From the NCBI RefSeq assembly GCF_000143415.4, contig NW_003314266.1, positions 251,475-315,474 on the forward strand: a stretch of 64,000 bases of DNA, given 5' to 3'. This document shows, one piece after another, positions 1 through 10,452 of this stretch; position 1 is the first letter of the stretch; every line of letters begins with the position of its first letter. The stretch is from Selaginella moellendorffii (taxonomy: Eukaryota; Streptophyta; Lycopodiopsida; Selaginellales; Selaginellaceae). Below the pieces are notes generated by a model. The model did no database searches and was not told where the DNA came from. It saw only the letters and a list, made by a program, of their open reading frames with translations. A program made the position numbers and the translations under genes.

Positions 1-170
1 AAAGAAATCCCGACAGTCAGCCAAGAGAGATCGAAAAACCTTCGCTCTACCTCTGGAATCGGCTGCTCCGATGCCTTGGTGAGGCCGACCGTGGCAAGAT
101 CAGCCGCTGGTGACGACGAATCGAGCACTGTGCGCGCGTTTCCCACCTTTGTGGACATATCGCGCGTCAT
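1..170 (-). CDS. 5' end of an unidentified gene, cut by the window edge
   Basis: On the minus strand an ATG at 170-168 opens a frame that stays open for 56 codons to the left edge. It begins MTRDMSTKVGNARTVLDSSS and reaches RFFDLSWLTVG at the edge. Codon use is GC-rich like the neighbouring genes. Just upstream, around 270-280, the minus strand reads GGCTAGGGTTTC, a common plant 5' UTR motif. I do not recognise the family. The polar, Ser/Ala-rich N-terminus followed by a hydrophobic stretch at the edge could be a targeting peptide or the lead-in to a membrane segment. Only the first exon, or part of it, is visible. Confidence 0.45.
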   Translation of the reverse strand, partial: MTRDMSTKVGNARTVLDSSSPAADLATVGLTKASEQPIPEVERRFFDLSWLTVGIS

Positions 171-1321
171 GGCGGCGTAGCGGAGGCGAGGAAGAGGACG
201 ACGATTGGAAGCGCTGGCGCACAGACAGTGTGATGCGGCGCCTAGAACAGCGTCCGCGCCTAACCTCGCAGAAACCCTAGCCAAAACGTAGGCCCGGCCC
301 CAAGCACATAGAGTGGCCGCCATAGCCTATGTTATACTCGCCTTGGCTATATGACATGGTTCCCAGGGGAAAACGCCGACGTGGACATAAAAGTGCCGCT
401 AGCGTGGCAAAACACAATCACTATGACATGATTAAAGTCCTGAAGAACACCGTCTCGTGTTTTCCGCCTGACACAAAGTTCATTTCGCCCATGCTAGGCA
501 ATTCTTCGTACGATCACCGCAGGCCTAGATCGATCCATTCTCTGTTAGCGAGCGCTAGAAGTGGAGAACCAAAAAATTCTTACTTCACGCTGCCAAAGTT
601 TTGTCCCGCTCGCTCGAGATCGCAAGTTGCAAATCTGGCACAGTGCCAGAGATTTTAGTCATGAAATGAAACAGTGTGTGGCTCCAAGAAGAACTCTTAC
701 TGCTGGCCAGAGCTTTCCTCGGTCGAATGCGACTGGATAATCAATCCACCAAAGTTTTAAGACGCTAGAGCGAGATGATCCAAAGGAGCAAAGGCGGTAT
801 CTAGTGACAAAGAGATACTTGCTTGGAGAAAAAAGACTCTTACTTCGAGGAACTCGCAGCGAGCGCTGATTGATGGACTTCTTTTTAAAAGCTCGCTAGC
901 TAGTACTCGTACGTGGATATGTTCTTCCCGAGGAGGCTAGAAGCAAGGAAACAAACAGGGAATTAGGCAAAGAAGAGCCTCAATCAGAGCCACCGACCAT
1001 TCAGTGCATCAAAGAGCTGGCTGTGCGAAAGAAGACACTGGCCTGGTAGATCCGTTCGTAGTCCATTCCCATCGCCTCTCTCGCCTCGATTCTCGCTCGT
1101 TCTACCCCGTTTCTACACGAAATATCAATTGAATATTGCGCAATCGCCAAATCCCTGGAAAAAAAGCTCTAAGATCATGCTTGCCGGCGCCATCTCCACC
1201 TCGATCTAGCGCCAGCGCTCTCAACCTCGACGAGAAATCTCTCGCATTGTCCAGCGCCACTCCAAGAGCCCTAAAAATACAAACAAATAGATTCCCACTT
1301 TTAAAAATCAAACGTTCCTTC
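171..1321. other. Intergenic region without a supported gene
   Basis: This stretch separates the partial minus-strand gene from the 3' end of the PP2A gene. Short open frames exist (329-658 plus, 1102-1311 minus) but show no recognisable domain, splice logic or conserved composition, and I do not call them. The right part, roughly 1,100-1,321, is probably 3' UTR of the PP2A gene. Confidence 0.5.
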
Positions 1322-3005
1322 CTATTGGTGGCTCCCTTGTTGCTTGCCCGACGCGAAGCTTACACCGTTGCATGGAGATGCCGACGCCGATGCCAAAAGA
1401 TTCTCGCCGGTCGATCCACTCCTGGCCGCTGCTGCCGCCTCCAATCTCCTCCACTTGGCCTCCCTCTTGTCCTCCACCACCTTGTGCTTGGCCTCCTCCT
1501 CCTCAAACCTCTTCTGGCACTCGCTAAACAGCTCGGGATCCATCTCTACCAGCATCTTGCGGACGTTGAGCGTCAAGTTGTGGACCGTCTGGTTCCAGTG
1601 GCTCCGGCTGTTCTTCTCCAGCGAGCTGAACACCAGCGGAAGAATCACTTGCCGGTTCTGCGCAACCAGGTTGACAATGTGATCGTTGTTCCAGAGAAAC
1701 AGCGCTCTCTCGGCTACCTGTGCGAGAAAGAAAAACCAGTTTTTGTTAGCTTTCGATCCTGGCAGCGTGAACACTACTGACCTGGAAGTGAGAGCTGTTG
1801 AGGCAGCGCGCGAGCTGACGAAACAACGGGACCATACAGCGCTGGAACTCGGCGGCTTGAGTTCCTTCCAGGATCTCCTCCATCTCGCCCAGGAAGAGCA
1901 CCTCTTTCTGGCTGTTGACAACGGGCCAGTACTTGAGGAGCCCCCGGATGACCGTGTCCGCCAGCTTCAGATCCTTCTCCACGAACTGCGTGATGCAGTA
2001 CGAGAGCTGCTGGTGGTACTGCGACACGAACCTCGGCTTGTGCAGCGGGATGAGCGCCCGGACGAGGAAGAGCTTGTGCTCTTCCTTGAGCGGCAGCGCG
2101 AAGCCGTTGATGATGCTCCCCAGGATCTCGAGCAGCTCCGCGATGCCGTTGTGCCTCTCGGTCTCGAAGATGAACCGATAGAAGATGTTGTTGATGGCCT
2201 TCCGGATGAATGGCCGGTGGACCATGAACTTGCCGTAAATCCTGTGAAGGATGGTCTTGAGGTAGTCCCTCTCCCTGGGATCGTCCGAGTCGAACAGGTC
2301 CAGAAGCCTCAGGACGAAGGCGTGGTCGACGTATCTCTTGGCGATCTTGGCGTCCGTGTCAGTCGAAACCACGTAGCGCAGCAAAAACTCGTAGACGAGC
2401 TGCAAGTGTGGCCATGCAGGATCCATGATCGGCTCCTCCTCCTCTTGCTCCAAGCTCTCCGACGACCCCGACAAATCCCTCGCGGATGGCGGCAAAGATC
2501 GGTGGATGTTGGCTGTGACCATCTTCACAACCTCCTCCGACACCACCTCGTTGAGCTTCCCCGTCGTCCCCGAAGAGATGTAGTCGACGAGCTCCAGCAG
2601 CGTCTGGCGCTTCATCTCTTTCTCCTTTGGATTCTTGGACGAGTCCGTGAAGTCGAAGGTGATGGAGCAGAGCTTGAGCTTCCGGACGAGTAGCGCTTGG
2701 CGGTCGGAGCTGGGAACGTCCTTGAGCGACACTAGCGGATCTGAGAAAGAGGTGGGTTGTCCATTCAAGGAGCTCTGGAGCTCCAGAGGCTTCGCTTGCA
2801 AGCTCTGGTGCTGCTGCTGCTGTATCAAAGGGCCGGAGCTACTCCTATAAGCGGTGGCAGCAGTAGCGCTGGATTTCCCGGCCGCCGCACCCGCGCGACC
2901 ATTCTGATGAGCTACCCCATTGGATTTCCTATCCCCGGACGATTCATTGTCCACTTTGGTCGATGCCGAGAGCTTGGGAAACCAATACCGCCATTTCTTC
3001 TTCAT
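1322..3005 (-). CDS. PP2A B56 (B') regulatory subunit
   Basis: This gene encodes a B56/B'-family regulatory subunit of protein phosphatase 2A. B' subunits bind the A/C core through HEAT-like repeats and select substrates and location. Two exons are clear: 3005-1782 and 1717-1322, joined by a 64-bp GT-AG intron that restores the signature [17 protein letters not shown]. The product is about 539 aa, normal for plant B' proteins. The first 80 residues are Ser/Gln/Ala-rich and variable, and start [15 protein letters not shown] as in plant members. From about residue 90 the family core is recognisable: [98 protein letters not shown] and [20 protein letters not shown]. The ATG at 3005 fits the family N-terminus. 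It is head-to-head with the PPR gene and about 0.5 kb from it. Confidence 0.95.
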
Positions 3006-3504
3006 CCCTGCGCCGGGCGAGCCTCACATCTAGCAATGTATCCCTTCCCTGCCGCAGATCCTTTCCCCAGCGGCGGCCTAAAACCCTCAAATTCCGGAGA
3101 TCCACGCCGATCTTACCTCGCAGCCAGCGAATGCGCGGCATTCTCCATACCTCGCGAAGAACAGCCGGATCTGTGGCCGGCAGATCCAGCCCATGGGGAG
3201 GCGACCCCCGCCGATTCGTGGCCACAGTAGGGATTGCAGCCGCGGCAGCTCAATCGCGAGCGGATCTTCGCTGCTCGTCCCTCTCTCCTGGCAAACCCTA
3301 GGCGCTATCTATCCATCCATCGCAGCCGCAAACAATACTCTAGCAATGAGATAGAATATATAAGTGATTATAGCCCCAAAGCTCTGGCAAAATAAATGAG
3401 AGGATTCTAGATCCTTGGAATCTCCCCCCACGAAAGAAGAGCTCTTCTTCCAATCTTGCTTTCGATCGTTCGTTCGTCATGCTACATTTCTCGATCCGGG
3501 AGGA
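3006..3504. promoter_or_regulatory. Shared divergent promoter between the PP2A and PPR genes
   Basis: About 500 bp separate the two divergent start codons. A TATA-like stretch (GAATATATAA) lies near 3,354-3,363 and could serve the PPR gene. A plant-typical AAACCCTAG lies near 3,293-3,301. An ATG at 3479 in another frame would act as a short upstream ORF before the chosen PPR start at 3505. All regulatory roles are inferred. Confidence 0.4.
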
Positions 3505-5589
3505 ATGCCAGCTCCAAGCGCGCAGGATCTCGCGGCGGCGGCGCGGCAGTGCGGCGGTGCCAGGGATCTCGCCTCCGCCCGACGCCTGCACGCTAGGGTT
3601 TGCTCCAGCGAGCACCGCGCGAGCCTCTTCCTCGCGAATCTGCTCATCGAGATGTACGGGCGATGCGGCGGCGTGGAGGACGCGCGCCAGTTGTTCCTCT
3701 CGCTGCCGGATCCCAATGTTTTCTCCTGGAATATCATGATCCAGTGCCTGATCCAGAATGGACTCGTCGAGGAGGCAGCGGGGATGTTTGATCAGATGCC
3801 GGTCAGGAGCATCGTCTCCTGGAATTCCATGATCGCGGCGAATGCTCACGCTGGAAACATGCGCCAGGCACTGGATCTCTTCGATCGGATGCCGCAGAAG
3901 GACATCGTCTCTTGGAACTCGATCGTCTCTGGCTACGTCCAAAGCGGAGAAATCTCGAAAGCGCTAGCTCTCTTCGATCGGATGCCCGAGCGCGATGTTT
4001 TCTCTTGGTCAGCGGCGATCATAGCAAATGCCCAGATAGGGAATCTTGCTGCCGCTGTGATCATCTTCTCCACAATGGCGGAGTGGAATGTGATCGCCTG
4101 GAACTCCATGATCACCTTGTACGCACAGAATGGATTCCTCCGTCACGCCAAGATCTGCTTCGATTCGATGCCCGAGCGAGACATGGCTTCCTGGAATGCG
4201 ATGCTGGCAGCATTTGCCCATGGCGGGATGATCCAAGAGGCGATCGATCTCTACCACCTGATGCCACGATGGGACACTCTCTCCTGGAACGTAATGATCT
4301 TCGTGTTCGCGGCGGCAGGAAAGATCCACAGAGCCAGGGAGATCTTCGACAGCCAGCGAGAGAGAAGCCCGAGCTCTTGGAACTCGATGATCGCGGCCTA
4401 CGCGCAGATGGGCGATTTGGAAGAAGCTCGCAGGCTGCTGGAAGCGATGGCGCTGCCGGATCCTCTGTCCTGGGCACCACTGCTAGCTGCTTACGCACAG
4501 AAGGGAGAGATCGCGGAAGCAAAATCCCTGTTTGATCGGCTGGATCGCAACAAGAGCATCGTCTCCGCAAACTCGATGATCTCGGCCTACACGATCTCCG
4601 GCAAGATCGACGCGGCTGCCACGATCTTCGACCAGATGCCCCAGAGAAATACAGCGACTTGGAACGCGATGCTCGCGGCGTATGCCCAAAGCGGCGATGT
4701 CTCCACCACGACCAGATTCTTCCACTCCATGCCGGCTCGCAGCGTCGTCTCGTGGACCACCATGATCGCGGCAATGAGCGAGAGCGGCGATCCAGGCCTG
4801 GCCAGGAAGATCTTTGACGGAATGTTGGATCGAAGCACTGTCTCCTGGAACTCGATGATCACGGGGTATGCCAGTAACGCTCTCTCCGACCAAGCGATTG
4901 CGCTCTTCCAGCTGATGATCGCGGAAGGAGTCCAGCCCGATGAGATCACTTTCGTGGCTGCTCTAGCCGCTTGCGCCGACTCGCAAGACTTAGAACAAGG
5001 CCAGCGAATCCATAGCATGATCGCGGAGTACGATTCCAAGGCAACTTCCACCACCATCGCCACCAGCGTTTCTTCGTCTCTCATCGCCATGTATGGGAAG
5101 TGTGGCTGCCTCGAGACCGCTGCTCACGTCTTCCACAGCGTTGCTCGCAAGGATCTGGTCTGCTGGAACGCGATGATCGCGATTTACGGCCAAGCTGGTC
5201 ACATCGTCCGGTCCCTCGAGACCTTTCACAGCCTACACCTGGAAGGAATGCTGCCGGATCAAGTCACGTTCGTCTGCGTTCTAGCTGCGTGTAGCCACGC
5301 TGGTCTGCTCGAAGTTGGCTACCAGATCTTCTGCTCGATCACTGTGAGCTACGGTCTATCCTTGCTCGGAGATCACTGCCGCTGCATGGTTGATCTCCTC
5401 GGACGCTCTGGCCGGCTGGAAGAGGCGGAGGAGTTGATACGTTCCATGCCATCCCAGGCGGGGAGCTCCGCCTGGACGAGCCTGCTTGCTTCTTGCCGGA
5501 TCCATAGCGACGCACGGCGAGCCGCCAGAGCCGGGCGGTATGCTAAAGCACCAGTTTTGCTCACCAATATCCTCGTCGAAAGTCACTGA
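3505..5589 (+). CDS. Pentatricopeptide repeat (PPR) protein, intronless, atypical C-terminus
   Basis: A single open frame of 694 codons from the ATG at 3505. PPR proteins act in chloroplasts or mitochondria, where each repeat reads about one RNA base, in RNA editing, splicing or stability. At least 15 roughly 31-residue repeats are visible, each with a variant of FDRMPxRDVVSWNSMIxAYA, so this is PLS-type repeat composition. Towards the C-terminus longer repeats appear (GVQPDEITFVAALAACADS, GMLPDQVTFVCVLAACSHAG), followed by an E-type start (SSAWTSLLASCRIHSD). The E domain then breaks off: after ARRAARAG the frame reads RYAKAPVLLTNILVESH and stops, with no full E+ or DYW domain. This looks like a truncation or frameshift in the tail. 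The frame is open upstream to 3415 but has no ATG there. The start at 3505 gives MPAPSAQDLAAAARQCGG, a usual opening for PPR proteins of this kind. Confidence 0.9.
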   Translation: MPAPSAQDLAAAARQCGGARDLASARRLHARVCSSEHRASLFLANLLIEMYGRCGGVEDARQLFLSLPDPNVFSWNIMIQCLIQNGLVEEAAGMFDQMPVRSIVSWNSMIAANAHAGNMRQALDLFDRMPQKDIVSWNSIVSGYVQSGEISKALALFDRMPERDVFSWSAAIIANAQIGNLAAAVIIFSTMAEWNVIAWNSMITLYAQNGFLRHAKICFDSMPERDMASWNAMLAAFAHGGMIQEAIDLYHLMPRWDTLSWNVMIFVFAAAGKIHRAREIFDSQRERSPSSWNSMIAAYAQMGDLEEARRLLEAMALPDPLSWAPLLAAYAQKGEIAEAKSLFDRLDRNKSIVSANSMISAYTISGKIDAAATIFDQMPQRNTATWNAMLAAYAQSGDVSTTTRFFHSMPARSVVSWTTMIAAMSESGDPGLARKIFDGMLDRSTVSWNSMITGYASNALSDQAIALFQLMIAEGVQPDEITFVAALAACADSQDLEQGQRIHSMIAEYDSKATSTTIATSVSSSLIAMYGKCGCLETAAHVFHSVARKDLVCWNAMIAIYGQAGHIVRSLETFHSLHLEGMLPDQVTFVCVLAACSHAGLLEVGYQIFCSITVSYGLSLLGDHCRCMVDLLGRSGRLEEAEELIRSMPSQAGSSAWTSLLASCRIHSDARRAARAGRYAKAPVLLTNILVESH

Positions 5590-5694
5590 GTTTTTTATTT
5601 TTTTGTTTTCCATAGATCATAGGCGAGAAGTATCGATGAAGAACACGAAACAATATCCTTCGCGTAGAGCTGTAAAACGTTGAATATTGTTGTG

Positions 5695-5960
5695 ACGCTT
5701 CGATGCTGCAAAGTTTTGAAATTTGTAGCAAAATAGACTACCTTTTCCCACAGGAGCAGCGTTTCGCAGGCGTCAAATTCATATTCCAGTGGCTCGTAGA
5801 TTTTAGATTGCCTCCTTAACATATTTCTATGTCGTGCACAAGTGTGTTTATAGTCCTGCTGTGAAGCATTCCACTTGTTGGAGGTAGGAACTGTAGTGTT
5901 CGTCAGCGAATTGTTGTTAACAAGCAAGTAGCAAGAAAAAAAATTTGAAGAAAGCATAAC
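5695..5960 (-). pseudogene. GT29 sialyltransferase-like exon fragment
   Basis: On the minus strand this matches the exon at about 9,350-9,480 of the complete GT29 gene: the piece reading [18 protein letters not shown] is nearly the same as [18 protein letters not shown] there. Flanking exons are missing. It is a leftover of the duplication that also multiplied the lectin genes. It lies just upstream of the first lectin gene, as a larger GT29 fragment does upstream of the third lectin copy. Confidence 0.75.
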
Positions 5961-6045
5961 ATGAGTTTGATAAAACCACTGTAGTGTTTGACTCCTCGGA
6001 ATCCATTTTTTTTATGTTCCCATGCGCTCCACGTGGTTGTGGTAG

Positions 6046-6052
6046 TATAAAA
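6046..6052 (+). promoter_or_regulatory. TATA box of the first EUL lectin gene
   Basis: TATAAAA lies 56 bp before the ATG. The sequence around it (CATGCGCTCCACG, then GTTGTGGTAGTATAAAATGG) recurs almost unchanged at 12,957-12,990 upstream of the third lectin copy, so the promoter was duplicated with the gene. Confidence 0.65.
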
Positions 6053-6107
6053 TGGCGCAGTTTCCAGCCTAACTCTCACTCCTCTCTAGTGTGTTTCTTA
6101 TAAGATC

Positions 6108-7420
6108 ATGGCTCTCACAGCAGCTCCAAAGTTCTACAGCATCGAGTCAGTTGCTTATCCTGGCTACTATGTTACTCAGCAAGGCACCCAGATCGTTCTC
6201 AAGTCCAAGGACGCGCTCAATCCCTTCCAGGTAATCCGTGATCCAGATCTAGAACTTATCAAGATCACGTAGAACTTATCAAAGTTTTTATCATCTTGGC
6301 TTTGATGGGGAAACTCTTCTGCAGCTGTGGTACAGGGACGAGTCATGGCAGTTCCTGACCCAGGATACCAGTGACCTCCCTGCGTTCGTGTTTATAAACC
6401 ACGGCTCCAAGAAAGCTCTCCGCTCCCAGGAAATCGCAACTTCTCGACACGTTGCCAAGGTATAGCATCACTGCGAGTTTGTCTCACTTGAATACGTTTG
6501 CTCAAAATGAAATGAAAGGCTACTGTTCGAGACTATGATCCGGCTGCCGAGGACGATTCTCTCTTCTGGTCTGTTGGCCGACGCTCGGACGATCAAGTTT
6601 CGATCACAGTGACTGGGAATTCGTCTGTGTTCTTGAGCCACACTTCCTCAAGTTCCAACTTCAAAGACGGGGTGCCGGTGGTGACATCCACCAACGGTGG
6701 AAGCTCCCGGTGGAAGCTCGTCACTTACGGTAATCCTCTGGACTTGTGGCCAATTCCCTTTGATCTTCTCGTTGTGCTGCACAGAGCCTTCTCAAGTCTA
6801 CAGGATTCTGTGTCACTGGTTTGGGAATTACTTGACTTGGAAGCAGCAAAATGTGGACGTAACTTTCAAGGATGCAATCAAGCACAACGACGAGACAAAC
6901 GTGGTGGCTGTTAGTCCAAACAACATTTCCCTTGACGGCATGGTTTGTAACTTTGATCTGACACTATCATCTTGGATCTCACATGTGGTATCATAATAGA
7001 TATGGTACAAGGTTCCCGCCGGAGGCCGAGACGACACCACGTACTTCACCTCGTTCATCCTCATAAACAAGGTGACTGGTTTAGCACTCAAAGGGTCGAC
7101 AAAGCCGGGAGACAAGGTACTCTTTGAAAACTTTGAGGAACTTTCCAAACTAAACTTGACGATCATCGCAGGTGCTCTTGACTCAATATGATCCTCTCGA
7201 CTACAACTTCGTGTGGTCTGAGAACCGATTCCAGGCTTCAAACACGGACTATCTCGCGATCAATCTGGATGGAACAAACTTGCAGTGGGCTCTGCAGAAC
7301 GATGATCAGTACCAGAACAGTGCGTGGTACCATCCTCTTACGCTCCGCCCGGCATCTGCAAACCAAGGATATCTTGAGCAGCAGGCCTGGAAATTCAATC
7401 CAGTGGTGGCAGGCAGTTAA
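6108..7420 (+). CDS. Two-domain Euonymus-type (EUL) lectin, copy 1
   Basis: Six exons, all joined in frame: 6108-6230, 6325-6459, 6519-6729, 6785-6942, 7000-7116 and 7172-7420. The product is 330 aa. It is related to Euonymus europaeus agglutinin (EUL family), nucleocytoplasmic carbohydrate-binding proteins linked to stress responses. The first domain (about residues 8-160) shows family marks: FYSIESVAYPGYYVTQQGTQ, DALNPFQLWYRDESW, FVFINHGSKKALRSQ, and RWKLVTY at its end. The second (about 165-325) contains RILCHWFGNYLTWKQQNVDV, WYKVPAGGRDDTTYFTSFIL, DPLDYNFVWSENRF and AINLDGTNLQWALQND. There is no signal peptide, as expected for EUL lectins. Sugar specificity cannot be read from sequence. 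The tandem EUL arrangement is also seen in copies 2-4. Confidence 0.88.
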
Positions 7421-7479
7421 CCATGAACCATGCTGTACTCATTACCAGTTTTCTTCTTGCAAATAAAACTCCCTGTTTG

Positions 7480-7985
7480 ATTATGATCGGCTCGATCATC
7501 GTCTCCGCAAACACGATGATCTCAGGCTAACCTCCGGCAAGATCGCCTCAGCTCCCAGGATCTTCGAGATGTCCCGCGACGTCGTAAGCCCAAAGCGGCG
7601 ATGTCTAGATTCTTCCATGTCTCTTGGATGATCGCGATTTGGCCACGCTGGTCGCATCGTCCGGTCCCTCAAGATCATTCACAGCTTCCACCTGAAAGGA
7701 ATGCTGCCGGATCAAGTCACGTTCGTCTGCGTTCTAGCTGCGTGTAGCCACGCTGGTCTGCTCGAAGTTGCATACGAGATCTTCTGCTCCATCACTGTGA
7801 ACTACGGGCTTTCCTTGCTGCCGCTGCATGGTTGATCTCCTCGGATGCTCTGGCCAGTAGGAAGAGGCCGATGCATGCCATCGCAGCCGGGGAGCTCTGG
7901 CTGGACGAGCCTGCTAGCTTCCTGCCGGATCCATAGTGACGCACGGCGAGCTGCCAGAGCCAGTTTGCGTCCTCGTCGAGAGTCA
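7480..7985 (+). pseudogene. Degenerate copy of the PPR gene's 3' part
   Basis: The stretch repeats pieces of the PPR gene at 4,550-4,720 and 5,190-5,580 with many changes and deletions. The clearest part (about 7,680-7,960) reads HLKGMLPDQVTFVCVLAACS and SHAGLLEVAYEIFCSITVNY, followed by SLLASCRIHSDARRAARA after a frame break. No long frame survives. Its 3' end abuts the stop codon of the minus-strand GT29 gene. Confidence 0.8.
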
Positions 7986-10028
7986 CTAAGATTTTTTTTG
8001 TTTCCCATGGCTGCGTTGCTGCTCCTGCTGTGGTCTGATGCACACCAGGTCCTCGAGCTTGTTGCCGTCGATCTTGTACATGGTGACGCCTTCCATGGCG
8101 CGGTAATGGTGTTGAGCTTGACTCCTCAGGGAGTTCACGCTTGTTTTCTCCCACTTTGAGTAGTTTGAGTTCTTGCGGGACTCGCTCATGTCTTTTGATC
8201 CTGACAGGCGTCCATTTCGAGATGAACTTCCCCATACTTTGCAGTTCTTGAAAGCTCCCTGGTCTTTGCCTGGCTTTCGTTTGTGTCCCATTGCTGCGTA
8301 GTAGGCTGCGTTTACTGTCGCTCGGGTCGGAATGACCGACCAGTCTTGCTTTCTGGCTTCTCGCATTGGAGAATGCAGCCTCATTGTCTGCATACATGGA
8401 GACTGTCAATGATAATCCATAGTCGTTCTTCTTACCCCGAGGCATTCCAACAGTTGATAGTAGGCTCTGCCTTGTAGTGGATTGTGTCCCTTGCGAGGAG
8501 CCGAAAAGTAACGAGTCCTATAGATGAAAAGAATGGTACAATGATAAGTTAGAAGAAGTGTGAGTCAATACCATTCCGTGTAGCCTGGATCCACCGTAAA
8601 ACCATACATATCCACCGAGTCACACATTGACAAGGCGAGCTCCAAAGACTTAATGCCTGTCCCTTTCGCTCCCCGACGGAAAACTACACCTTGGAACAAG
8701 TAGACAGGATTCGGAAGAAGCTGTAAAAGATAAAACTCAGTTAGCAAACACCATAGCAAGCGTCAAAGGCCCTATTACTTTTATTTTAGCGTTGAAGTCC
8801 CGATGTATAACACTCTTGATAATCAACACTTCATCATCTGCAAAAATCCTCTTTTGCATTAAGCCAGTACTTTGTTCATAGACTTCTACTACGTACCAGA
8901 TCCCTTTGCAACCTCAAGCAGATTTCTTACTACTCCACGAGCCATCAATCGAAAACTCCGTTTCATGCCAACATGCTTTGCGTATTTCTGTGAAATGGAA
9001 GCAACTTTTGCGAGCTCAGTAGTACGCAACCTTTGTGAGGTGATTACCGTGGTCACTGGTGCCTCATTGTCTCGGATGACAATATCGTGAGCATCTATCT
9101 CCTTTCCAAACTCCGTCTTTAAAAGGTCTCCCGAGTTTCCCACCACCGCACACGTCCTAAACTGGCGCGGCCAAAACGGTGGCTTTGGCGGTAGTATCAA
9201 CTCGAGATGTTCTTCGCACAGGCTTCGGTTGGAACAGTTAGCTGCACCCCTGCACAACTAGATTAAAAACTTCCATCAACATCAAGCTTAGCTTACAGTT
9301 GAGCTATTCGTTTTGCAGCGTAGTCCATCCAGCCATCGGGACGTGCATCCAAATACTCGCGAGTCAATATCGTTGTGACGTTTCGATACTGCAAACTCAA
9401 AAGCGTTATTTGAATCAAGAGCAAAATTTGCAGCAAAGTACCTGTTCCCACAGGAGCAGCGTCTCGCAGACGTCAAATTCATATTCCAGTGGCTCGTAGA
9501 TTTTGAACTGCTCATTACGCTGTACCGAGTAAACTTGTAAGCTTCGATCACGCAAAAATATTGTTAGTTACTTACCCAGGTACTATTTGTTCCCTCCGGA
9601 TATTTCAGCACGATCTTGCAAGCATCCTTCACGGTTGCAGTCAATCCAAGCCCATTTCTTTCCTGTAAAAAGAAAGCATTGAAGTATCACTACTCTCCAA
9701 CGAAGAAAACAAAGGAAAGAACATATAAGATCGAGAAAACTTACCACGCATTTTTGGACTTGACGCTGGAACGAATCAAGCGTAGAAGCGTCCCGATCTC
9801 GCAAGAAAAAGAAAAATCCTGGGCGCTGCAAGCCTACATTTCTCCCGCAACAAAGATCGATCGATCCACATCCAACAATCGCAGCGAGATACCTTCCAAG
9901 AAGAAGAGCCCTTGGGGCGCCAGGAACAGGAGGCAGATCAGGGACACCAGCGCCGCAATCGCGAGTGGGAGCGACAGTAGCAAGGCTCGCTGCCGCCGCT
10001 GCTGCTTGGGCGGCTGCTTCCACGCCAT
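7986..10028 (-). CDS. GT29 sialyltransferase-like protein, type II membrane, about 10 exons
   Basis: A multi-exon minus-strand gene. Exon 1 (10028-9893) starts [13 protein letters not shown] and then has a hydrophobic segment ([20 protein letters not shown]): a Golgi type II signal anchor. Exon 2 is 9797-9745. Exon 3 is 9662-9576 ([20 protein letters not shown]). Later exons carry [18 protein letters not shown] (near 9,490-9,440), [20 protein letters not shown] (near 9,350-9,300), sialyl motif L ([14 protein letters not shown], then [19 protein letters not shown], near 9,180-9,055), and a motif S region ([32 protein letters not shown], near 8,660-8,580). The last exon ends at 7986. Plants largely lack sialic acid. 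Plant GT29 proteins may transfer other sugars such as Kdo or Dha, so the substrate is unknown. The exon near 9,530 did not join in frame in my reading, so one splice site is unresolved. No clear nonsense codon was found. Confidence 0.85.
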
Positions 10029-10138
10029 TTTTCGCCCCCTCCTACGCACGGATCAAGCGAGCTCCTCCCTGTAAACCTAGCTCGGGGAGCAATGCTCAGC
10101 TGTCAGATTAAAGCAGGCTCAGTTAATTAAAATGTTAA

Positions 10139-10196
10139 TGGAGGTATAGCTCAGCGGCTGCAGTCCGATAGGTCACCAGTTCAATCCTTCGCCAAT
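10139..10196 (+). other. tRNA-like relic (A-box and B-box, anticodon arm shortened)
   Basis: The stretch starts GGAGGTATAGCTCAGCGG, with an A-box-like TAGCTCAGCGG, and continues to GGTCACCAGTTCAATCC, which resembles a B-box/T-arm. The spacing is about 15 nt too short for a full cloverleaf. A second relic, with GGTGACTAGTTCGATCC, lies near 12,895-12,940 in front of the third lectin copy. Both appear to have travelled with the duplicated block. They may be tRNA pseudogenes or SINE heads. Confidence 0.45.
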
Positions 10197-10359
10197 AAAT
10201 TATCAAAACAAATCTGTCAGCGTTGGTCTTTATAAGCTGGACGCCACCATCGATAACCTTTCAGCCAACGCTACAAAGTCAGTGTAAGAAGTGTAAGAAG
10301 TGTAAGGAAGTGGAAGGCAGTGTGAAACACATGGGATAATGCGAGAGAAGCTGCCACTG

Positions 10360-10366
10360 TATAAAT
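10360..10366 (+). promoter_or_regulatory. TATA box of the second EUL lectin gene
   Basis: TATAAAT lies 87 bp before the ATG. The surrounding promoter differs from that of copies 1 and 3, and a short array of GTGTAAGAA-like units at about 10,281-10,325 precedes it. Copy 2 may therefore be regulated differently. Confidence 0.5.
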
Positions 10367-10452
10367 TGGCATACGTTCAAAGAGCTCTATAACTTCACAC
10401 TCATCCCTTTGGCTTCTCAAAAGCTTTAGTCTTTTCTTAAGAGTTTAGAGAC

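Noticed and set aside
329-658. 109-codon ORF near the left edge
   Set aside because: No recognisable domain, no splice partners and no supporting promoter beyond chance; length is within expectation for non-coding DNA.
1136-2693. Long plus-strand ORFs opposite the PP2A gene
   Set aside because: Shadow frames of a GC-rich minus-strand gene; no independent start context or domain.
3340-5613. Minus-strand and alternate-frame ORFs over the PPR gene
   Set aside because: Shadows created by the repetitive PPR coding sequence; the plus frame carries the PPR motif throughout.
10139-10196. Functional tRNA gene
   Set aside because: A-box and B-box are present but the distance is too short for a complete anticodon arm, and no clean acceptor stem pairing was found.
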